Part shown: positions 6,620 through 11,173 of the stretch, in pieces
Layout: each line of letters starts with the position of its first letter
Numbering within the stretch: the stretch's first letter is position 1
Assembly: GCA_002477465.1 (NCBI GenBank)
Contig: DLPV01000054.1
Location: forward strand, 15,057-26,229
Length of the DNA stretch: 11,173 nucleotides
Direction: 5' to 3'
Source: Gammaproteobacteria bacterium UBA7449
GTDB taxonomy: Bacteria > Pseudomonadota > Gammaproteobacteria > Pseudomonadales > Pseudohongiellaceae
Made by a program: the position numbers and the translations under genes
The notes under the pieces: model-generated
The model's input: only the letters and a program-made list of their open reading frames with translations
Told to the model about the DNA's origin: nothing
Database searches by the model: none

Positions 6620-7979
6620 ATCGCGCCGGCGCAAGCTGCCGGTAGAACCTGTCGAAGTCAACATTGAATCCCTTAGTCATGAAGGCCGTGGTGTCACCAG
6701 AATTGATGGCAAAGTCGCTTTTGTGGAGGGTGCGCTGGCGGGTGAGACTGTGCGAGCTCGATATATTCAAAAGCGTGGCCAATTCGATGTGCTTGCGACG
6801 GAAGAAGTGTTGGTGGCCTCGAAGGATCGGGTTACATCCGATTGCGTCGTCTCAGGCGTGTGCGGCGGCTGTTCGCTGCAACACTTAGACCCGGGACAGC
6901 AGCTATTGATGAAGCAGTCAATGCTGTTGGAACACTTACAGCATAGCGCTGGGCTGAACACTGATGCATTTGAATTAATGCCCATGCTAACTGCGGACAC
7001 TTCACATTATCGGCGCAAAGCCAGGTTGGCGGTTCGCTACGTGCAAAAGAAAGGCGGTGCTCTGGTTGGATTTCGTGAAAAGCATTCCAGCTTTATTACC
7101 GTAATGGACGACTGCAAGGTACTGGTGGCAGAGGTGGCGAGCTTGATACCTACGCTGAAAGAGCTCATTTCCAATTTGAGTTCTGCGGCTGATATCCCGC
7201 AAATCGAGGTGGCTGCAGGAGAGATTGAGGCGGCGGCGTCTGCGCCGTTACAGGTCGCGCTGGTGTTTCGACATCTAACGCCACTTGAGCCAGCGGATCT
7301 TGATGCTCTGCTAGCGTTTGCTGCCCAGCATCAACTGCATTGTTATCTGCAGCCCGCCGGCCCGGATTCTGTGCACCGAGTGTACCCGCAGCAAGGCCAA
7401 GACAGGCTTGAATATTTTTTACCTGCATTTGATTTGCGGCTGCAATTTCACCCCATGGATTTCACTCAGGTCAATGGCCCGATTAATCGGCAAATAGTCA
7501 GCAGGGTAATTGATTTGATGGCTGTTCAGCCTGGGCAAAAGGTGTTAGATCTGTTCTGCGGCTTAGGTAATTTCACACTACCTCTGGCGCGGCAGGGTTG
7601 CCAGGTAACCGGTGTCGAGGGCAGCGACGCAATGGTAAAACGTGGCTATGAGAATGGCGCGTTGAATGGACTCTCGAATATGGCGTTCTATTGTGCTGAC
7701 TTGTCTAAACCTTTTGTAGATGAGGCATGGGCTCAATCTCAATATCACAAGCTGTTGTTGGATCCACCTCGCTCTGGAGCCCTGGAGGTAGTGCAGCAGA
7801 TACAAAAGTTGGCGCCGGAACAGATAGTGTATGTTTCCTGCAACCCGGCTACTCTGGCTCGCGACAGTGCTGAGCTCCTCGCCCAGGGATATAGATTGAA
7901 ATCCGCGGGTGTAATGGATATGTTCCCACACACCAATCACGTAGAATCCATGGCGGTTTTTGATCGGCAGGCCAGTTAG
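6606..7979 (+). CDS. rlmD: 23S rRNA (uracil-5-)-methyltransferase RlmD
   Basis: RlmD (formerly RumA/YgcA) uses S-adenosylmethionine to methylate U1939 (E. coli numbering) of 23S rRNA. From ATG 6606 it has 457 residues (433 in E. coli). The order is a TRAM RNA-binding domain (about 12-70), iron-sulfur cysteines C80, C86, C89 and C170, the SAM motif DLFCGLGNFTLPLA (315-328), LLLDPPRSG (383-391), and the catalytic cysteine C412 in YVSCNPATLARD. An in-frame GTG at 6591 would add only five residues. ATG 6606 is preferred because the basic SPRRSRRRK start is typical of the family. Neither start has a good ribosome binding site, so coupling to cysM translation is likely. relA normally lies between this gene and mazG, and is absent here. 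Confidence 0.96.
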   Translation: MSPRRSRRRKLPVEPVEVNIESLSHEGRGVTRIDGKVAFVEGALAGETVRARYIQKRGQFDVLATEEVLVASKDRVTSDCVVSGVCGGCSLQHLDPGQQLLMKQSMLLEHLQHSAGLNTDAFELMPMLTADTSHYRRKARLAVRYVQKKGGALVGFREKHSSFITVMDDCKVLVAEVASLIPTLKELISNLSSAADIPQIEVAAGEIEAAASAPLQVALVFRHLTPLEPADLDALLAFAAQHQLHCYLQPAGPDSVHRVYPQQGQDRLEYFLPAFDLRLQFHPMDFTQVNGPINRQIVSRVIDLMAVQPGQKVLDLFCGLGNFTLPLARQGCQVTGVEGSDAMVKRGYENGALNGLSNMAFYCADLSKPFVDEAWAQSQYHKLLLDPPRSGALEVVQQIQKLAPEQIVYVSCNPATLARDSAELLAQGYRLKSAGVMDMFPHTNHVESMAVFDRQAS

Positions 7980-7985
7980 CACCAG

Positions 7986-8864
7986 ATGCAAGACTCTCCA
8001 GGAAACAACTTAGGCGCCGCCGCAGCAATCGATAAGCTGCTGCAGGTCATGGCAATGCTGCGTCACCCGAAACATGGATGTCCCTGGGACTTGGAACAAT
8101 CAATAAACAGCCTGGTGCCATTCACCATTGAAGAAGTTTATGAGGTCGTTGACGCGATTGAGCGTAAAGACATGGTGGATTTTGAAGATGAGCTGGGTGA
8201 TTTGCTGTTTCAGATCGTGTTCTATACTCAGCTCACTCGCGAAGATGGGGGGTTTGGCTTCGCAGATGTCGCGCATACTGTGACTAACAAGCTTCTGCGT
8301 CGCCATCCTCATGTTTTCAGTGATGGTACCACTGACTCTTTTGGTGAATTGGCCGAGCTCTCATCGGAAGAGGTTGTCAGCAACTGGGAGGCCATCAAAC
8401 AGCAAGAAAGAGAGGACAAGCGTGCTCGTCAAATCGCCGCAGGCCAGTCATCTGAAGAAACGGATGCTAGCAGTGTGCTTGATGATATTCCGCGCGCACT
8501 CCCTGCATTGGAGCGGGCCAGAAAGCTTCAGAAGCGCGCAGCGCGCGTAGGCTTCGATTGGCATGAGATGGCGCCGGTGATCGCCAAAATGCGAGAAGAA
8601 TTGGATGAATTTGAACAGGCGCTGGTTCAGGGGGATCACGCGAAGGCGGAAAGTGAACTGGGTGATGTATTTTTTTCCGCCGTTAACCTGGCAAGGCACT
8701 ATAAAACTGAGCCAGAAGTTGCGCTCAGGCAGGCGAATCTTAAATTCGAAGCTAGATTTAAGTGGATAGAATCTAAACTGAAAGATGAGGCCAGGGCACT
8801 GGAAGATTGCAGCCTTGAAGAGCTAGATAGCCTCTGGAACCAGGCAAAAGCAAACGGCCTGTAG
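7986..8864 (+). CDS. mazG: Nucleoside triphosphate pyrophosphohydrolase MazG
   Basis: MazG hydrolyses NTPs and dNTPs to monophosphates and pyrophosphate. In E. coli it clears aberrant nucleotides and affects ppGpp levels. The protein has 292 residues (263 in E. coli). Two tandem all-alpha MazG domains are visible. The first has E49, E50 and E53 with the ELGD box at 69-72; the second has E204, E205 and E208 with ELGD at 224-227. Both therefore keep the EExxE...ExxD metal-binding pattern. RRHPHVF (105-111) is the family motif between them. A charged linker at about 141-165 accounts for part of the extra length. The ATG follows the rlmD stop by six bases. The usual upstream partner relA is missing, and adk follows after 30 bases. 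Confidence 0.96.
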   Translation: MQDSPGNNLGAAAAIDKLLQVMAMLRHPKHGCPWDLEQSINSLVPFTIEEVYEVVDAIERKDMVDFEDELGDLLFQIVFYTQLTREDGGFGFADVAHTVTNKLLRRHPHVFSDGTTDSFGELAELSSEEVVSNWEAIKQQEREDKRARQIAAGQSSEETDASSVLDDIPRALPALERARKLQKRAARVGFDWHEMAPVIAKMREELDEFEQALVQGDHAKAESELGDVFFSAVNLARHYKTEPEVALRQANLKFEARFKWIESKLKDEARALEDCSLEELDSLWNQAKANGL

Positions 8865-8881
8865 TTGAACGAGTACTCAAG

Positions 8882-8889
8882 AAAGGAGA
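8882..8889 (+). promoter_or_regulatory. Strong ribosome binding site deciding the adk start
   Basis: AAAGGAGA contains the full anti-16S core and ends five bases before the ATG at 8895. The in-frame TTG at 8865, immediately after the mazG stop, is upstream of it and would add ten unconserved residues. ATG 8895 is therefore the start. This is the best ribosome binding site in the window, which fits a highly expressed enzyme. Confidence 0.85.
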
Positions 8890-8894
8890 CAAGC

Positions 8895-9542
8895 ATGAGA
8901 ATCATACTATTAGGCGCGCCTGGTGCTGGGAAGGGAACGCAAGCTCAGTACATAACCAAGCACTACAATATCCCGCAGATATCAACCGGCGATATGTTGC
9001 GCTCAGCAGTGAAAGAGAAATCTGAGCTGGGCATGCAGGTAGAGCAAGTCATGGCATCGGGCGGACTGGTAACTGACGAAATCATTATTGCGCTAGTCAA
9101 AGATCGAATCGCGCATGACGATTGTGCTAACGGTTTTCTGTTTGATGGATTTCCACGGACCATCCCGCAAGCGGAGGCGATGGTTTCAGCTGATGTTCCG
9201 ATTGATATCGTACTCGAAATCGATGTGCCGGATGATGAGATAGTCTCTCGCCTGAGCGGTAGAAGAGTGCATCTGGATTCAGGTCGTGTGTATCACATAG
9301 AGCACAACCCCCCCACACAGGAATGGCTTGATGATGAAACAGGAGAGGAATTGATTCAGCGCGAGGATGATAAGGAAGCAACAGTTCGTAATCGTCTGGC
9401 TGTCTATCATGAGCAAACCAAACCGTTGGTTAGTTTCTATGAGGATCTGGAGTCGCAAGGCACAGGTGTCAAAGTGATAAAGGTAAACGGTGTCGCATCT
9501 GTGGATAATATTCGAGCAGACATATCCACAGCGCTGGGCTAG
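8895..9542 (+). CDS. adk: Adenylate kinase
   Basis: Adk interconverts ATP + AMP and 2 ADP in the cytosol and sets the adenylate energy charge. From ATG 8895 it is 215 residues (214 in E. coli). The P-loop GAPGAGKGTQ is at 7-16, the AMP-binding region about 30-59 with STGDMLR (30-36), and DGFPRT at 84-89. A long LID domain covers about 122-159. In the LID the residues H126, S129, D146 and T149 match the hydrogen-bond network that replaces the zinc cysteines in E. coli Adk, so this is a long-form, non-zinc enzyme. The LID stretch TQEWLDDE (141-148) is less conserved than usual. The gene ends in a rho-independent terminator, and its last codons carry DnaA-box sequences, described separately. Confidence 0.97.
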   Translation: MRIILLGAPGAGKGTQAQYITKHYNIPQISTGDMLRSAVKEKSELGMQVEQVMASGGLVTDEIIIALVKDRIAHDDCANGFLFDGFPRTIPQAEAMVSADVPIDIVLEIDVPDDEIVSRLSGRRVHLDSGRVYHIEHNPPTQEWLDDETGEELIQREDDKEATVRNRLAVYHEQTKPLVSFYEDLESQGTGVKVIKVNGVASVDNIRADISTALG

Positions 9543-9552
9543 TTTATCCACA
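9500..9552. promoter_or_regulatory. Cluster of three DnaA-box sequences, 22-bp periodic
   Basis: Three 9-mers are visible. TGTGGATAA at 9500-9508 is the exact reverse complement of the consensus DnaA box TTATCCACA. ATATCCACA at 9522-9530 differs from it at one base. TTATCCACA at 9544-9552 is perfect. Start-to-start spacing is 22 bases both times, about two helical turns. The first box points opposite to the other two, so the first and second also form a 9-bp inverted repeat (CTGTGGATA/TATCCACAG). The cluster spans the end of adk and its stop codon and borders the terminator and the AT-rich gap. Family knowledge: DnaA binds this 9-mer at oriC, datA and DARS loci. That DnaA binds here is inference. 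Confidence 0.65.
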
Positions 9553-9558
9553 AGCGCC

Positions 9559-9586
9559 AAAGCCCGGGTACTACTCGGGCTTTTTT
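9559..9586 (+). terminator. Rho-independent terminator after adk
   Basis: The stem AAAGCCCG/CGGGCTTT can extend by a G-T and a G-C pair and closes on a five-base loop. It runs directly into a run of six T (9581-9586). It lies 17 bases after the adk stop and ends the cysM-rlmD-mazG-adk unit. Confidence 0.93.
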
Positions 9587-9942
9587 GTGCTCAAAAAATT
9601 CCAGAAAGCCTATTAACAATCGTTTGAAATTCCAAACAGCAAATTTTCTTCGCATTAATGTCAGCTAAAAATAGCTAGCAAACTATCTGCGTATTCATAG
9701 GCATAATTCCGCCATATGGTGCGACTAAACCTGTTAAGTAAAAACAATACTTGAGCAGTCTCGCGTAACAATCATTTTCTTTGATCAGTTTTTAATCATT
9801 TCTTTTCGCAATTGGGCATAGTTTTCTTAAAGTTTTTTATTGAACAAGCGAAATAGAACAGAGAAACCGTGTTTGCGCGAGACATTTGTGTGAACAAATT
9901 AAAATTTACACCGCAATTTAAATGGTTTGAGACGTAGATTTG

Positions 9943-9972
9943 TTGTTTGCTAAATAATAATTGTGTTATGTT
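9943..9972 (+). promoter_or_regulatory. Possible extended -10 promoter for the H1-like gene
   Basis: TATGTT (9967-9972) is preceded by TGT, giving an extended -10 pattern. TTGTTT (9943-9948) lies 18 bases upstream as a weak -35. Transcription would start near 9979, leaving a leader of about 63 bases. The match is modest, and the AT-rich context makes chance matches likely. Confidence 0.3.
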
Positions 9973-9981
9973 GCCGCGGAG

Positions 9982-10005
9982 TAGCGGGTGCAATTCTTTC
10001 CGCTA
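9982..10005 (+). repeat. Inverted repeat in the H1-like gene leader
   Basis: TAGCGG (9982-9987) and CCGCTA (10000-10005) are perfectly complementary over a 12-base loop, about 36 bases before the start codon at 10042. It would form a hairpin in the mRNA leader or could be a protein-binding dyad. It has no T-run and is not a terminator. Confidence 0.4.
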
Positions 10006-10041
10006 TTTAGAGTTAACGCGCGAGAAAATTCAAACTGACCT

Positions 10042-10830
10042 ATGGTTAAAGGTATAGCAGCGAAGGGCAAAAAACTTAAAGCAGGCCCACCGAATCTAAA
10101 GAAGAAAGGTCAAAGTAAAGTTGGACAGAAGAAGTCGAGTCGCATGAAAGTTAGCAGTGCGGCGCTGCTTAAAGCTAATGCGACAGTTGCTAAATTTGAA
10201 AAAGAGGCAAGGGCCGCAGTAAAGACTTCAGCGACAGCAAGGAAGCGCGCCGTAGTTGCAAAGAAAGCTGCCAAGAAGGCAAGTAAAGCAAAGGCAAGTA
10301 CGGCTAAGCGAGCCGCTAAAAGCGCACAGAACACTGCCAAGAAAGCTGCCGTAAAATTAGCCGCAGCTAATGCCAAGATTCGAACAGCAAAGGCCAAGGC
10401 TAGAGCCATAGAGCTCGCCGTAACAGAGAAGGCCAAAAAAATAGCAGAGGAAGCCAAAAGAAAGGCTGACCTGGAGAAAGCTGTTGCCGCATTCACTGAT
10501 CAATGGAACAAGAAACGAGACAAGGCTGAAGCCGCAAAAGCTGCGCGTAAAGCGCGTAAAGACGCCCTGAAAGCTAGGATCGCTGCTCGCAAAGCCGCTA
10601 AGAAGGAAAAGCTCGACGCGCTGGAAGTTGCGGCGAAAGCCAAAGCTGCAGCACGCAAAGCATCAAAAAAGGCTGCTGAACAAGCAACCATCAAGGCCGC
10701 TAAGAAAGCAGGAAAGAAGGCGACCAGGAAAAAGACAGTAAAGAAGCTGGGCAAGAAAAAGCCGGCTAAAAAGATTACAACCAAACGGAGATCATCAGAT
10801 CGGAAAGGGAAATCCAGCAAATCTGGTTAA
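10042..10830 (+). CDS. Lys/Ala-rich histone H1-like protein
   Basis: A 262-residue, highly basic, low-complexity protein; by my count 71 Lys, 71 Ala and 18 Arg. Three zones are visible. Residues 1-37 form a basic Gly/Pro/Ser-containing head without acidic residues. About 47-228 is Ala-rich with scattered Glu/Asp and should be helical, possibly coiled. From 229 to 262 there is a Lys-dense tail with KK repeats. There is no signal peptide or membrane segment. By composition it resembles bacterial H1-like proteins such as AlgP, but it lacks AlgP's KPAA repeats and I do not recognise an AlgP N-terminal domain, so no symbol is given. Non-specific DNA binding in the nucleoid is inferred. The ATG at 10042 has no good ribosome binding site; ATG 10144 is an alternative start. 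A second H1-like gene follows after 67 bases. Confidence 0.8.
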   Translation: MVKGIAAKGKKLKAGPPNLKKKGQSKVGQKKSSRMKVSSAALLKANATVAKFEKEARAAVKTSATARKRAVVAKKAAKKASKAKASTAKRAAKSAQNTAKKAAVKLAAANAKIRTAKAKARAIELAVTEKAKKIAEEAKRKADLEKAVAAFTDQWNKKRDKAEAAKAARKARKDALKARIAARKAAKKEKLDALEVAAKAKAAARKASKKAAEQATIKAAKKAGKKATRKKTVKKLGKKKPAKKITTKRRSSDRKGKSSKSG

Positions 10831-10897
10831 CACCGTTAGGATGTAAAGCAAGGTAGTACTTTTAACAAGTAAATTTGATATAGGTAGCGAGGTCGAA

Positions 10898-11173
10898 ATG
10901 GCTAAAAAAGTAGCGAAAGCGAAAAAGAAGGTTGCAAAGAAAAAGGCAGCCAAGAAAAAGGTCGCAGTGAAGAAAAAAGTAGCTGCAAAGAAAAAAGTCG
11001 TGGCTAAAAAGAAGGTAGCCAAGAAGAAAGTAGCTAAAAAGAAAGTAGCCACGAAAAAAGTAGCTAAAAAAGCGAAAAAGAAGGTAGCCAAGAAAAAGGC
11101 CGCCAAGAAGGCCAAGAAGAAAGTAGCCAAGAAGAAGGTGGCTAAGAAGGCCAAGAAGAAAGTAGCCAAGAAG
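10898..11173 (+). CDS. KKKVA-repeat histone H1-like protein, partial (3' end outside window)
   Basis: The reading frame opens at ATG 10898, five bases after GAGG (10889-10892), and is still open at the window edge, so the gene is truncated by the window. The 92 visible residues use only five amino acids: 52 Lys, 23 Ala, 15 Val, one Thr and the initiator Met. KKKVA occurs ten times. There are no acidic, aromatic or proline residues, so it should be disordered or helical only when bound to nucleic acid. It resembles the Lys-rich tails of bacterial H1-like proteins (the Chlamydia Hc2, Bordetella BpH1 and AlgP type), but no globular domain is visible. DNA compaction or RNA binding is inference. 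It lies 67 bases after another H1-like gene with no terminator between them, so co-transcription is plausible. Confidence 0.75.
   Translation, partial: MAKKVAKAKKKVAKKKAAKKKVAVKKKVAAKKKVVAKKKVAKKKVAKKKVATKKVAKKAKKKVAKKKAAKKAKKKVAKKKVAKKAKKKVAKK
11075..11173 (+). repeat. 39-bp tandem repeat within the KKKVA gene
   Basis: Units begin at 11075, 11114 and 11153; the last is cut by the window end. Each encodes the 13-residue pattern KKKVAKKK(A/V)AKKA. The second unit and the visible part of the third are identical through their first 21 bases (11114-11134 and 11153-11173). Shorter 15-base units (KKKVA) fill the rest of the gene. The + strand is almost all A and G between the GTA/GCC codons. Such units are prone to slippage and to assembly collapse. 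Confidence 0.75.

Larger units (their letters stand above)
9587..10041. other. 455-base AT-rich gene-free region
   Basis: I see no credible gene on either strand. Content noted: a near match to an IHF site on the minus strand (CAATCGTTTGAAA at 9617-9629, one mismatch from YAANNNNTTGATW as I remember it), a small AGCTA/TAGCT hairpin (9663-9676), a one-mismatch DnaA-like 9-mer TGTGAACAA (9889-9897), a possible promoter near 9943-9972, and an inverted repeat at 9982-10005. The base composition is clearly more AT-rich than the flanking housekeeping genes. It separates a conserved block from the H1-like genes and borders the DnaA-box cluster. Confidence 0.6.

Noticed and set aside
8865..8894. TTG start extending Adk by 10 residues
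   Set aside because: The strong AAAGGAGA lies inside this stretch and positions ATG 8895. Adk N-termini begin MRIILLGAPG.
9758..9883. 8-base inverted repeat GTCTCGCG / CGCGAGAC about 110 bases apart
   Set aside because: In a gap of this size one or two such distant 8-base pairs are expected by chance, and no further symmetry surrounds them.
9796..9993. Minus-strand 65-codon frame in the AT-rich gap
   Set aside because: No family resemblance and no clear ribosome binding site; the length is compatible with chance.
10110..11169. Antisense open frames rich in Phe/Leu/Ala opposite the H1-like genes
   Set aside because: Complements of AAA/AAG/GCC/GTA codons never make stop codons, so long antisense frames arise automatically. 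The hydrophobic repeats are mirror images of KKKVA-type coding.
10898..11173. Regular short repeats as a CRISPR array
   Set aside because: The units are contiguous coding repeats without unique spacers and keep one reading frame throughout.
1..11173. tRNA, rRNA, insertion sequence or phage genes
   Set aside because: I saw no tRNA cloverleaf, rRNA-like segment, transposase motif or integrase motif anywhere in the window.

Overview
The window looks like a stretch of a gammaproteobacterial chromosome. The evidence is the gene order lepA-lepB-DUF4845-rnc-era-recO followed by cysM-rlmD-mazG, and close agreement with the Escherichia/Pseudomonas families in protein length and motifs (for example the LepA N-terminus and the CysM-type IRRW motif). 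I cannot place it below class. All eleven genes are on the + strand.

Positions 1-5646 hold a dense housekeeping block: lepA (ribosomal GTPase EF4), lepB (signal peptidase I), a small DUF4845 membrane protein, rnc (RNase III), era (ribosome-assembly GTPase) and recO (recombination mediator). Spacing is 0 to about 40 bases except for a 246-base gap between lepB and the DUF4845 gene. Two RNA-scale inverted repeats lie in this block, one in the last codons of lepA and one in that gap. Because RNase III is encoded in the same presumed operon, they are candidate processing or autoregulatory sites.

A good sigma70-type promoter (5654-5682) starts a second unit: cysM (cysteine synthase B), rlmD (23S rRNA m5U methyltransferase), mazG (NTP pyrophosphohydrolase) and adk (adenylate kinase), closed by a rho-independent terminator at 9559-9586. 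Compared with the well-known orders recO-pdxJ-acpS and rlmD-relA-(mazEF)-mazG, pdxJ/acpS and relA are absent from their usual slots.

The end of adk carries the most striking non-coding signal. Three DnaA-box sequences, two of them perfect TTATCCACA, start exactly 22 bases apart (9500, 9522, 9544) at the edge of a 455-base AT-rich gene-free region. This resembles a chromosomal DnaA-titration or reactivation locus more than an ordinary gene end.

Beyond the gap are two adjacent genes for extremely basic, low-complexity histone H1-like proteins. The first is 262 residues, with 71 Lys and 71 Ala. The second runs off the window; its visible 92 residues are 52 Lys, 23 Ala, 15 Val, one Thr and the initiator Met, built from KKKVA pentads arranged in a 39-bp super-repeat. 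They are probably nucleoid-associated proteins, related in style to AlgP and other bacterial H1-like proteins.
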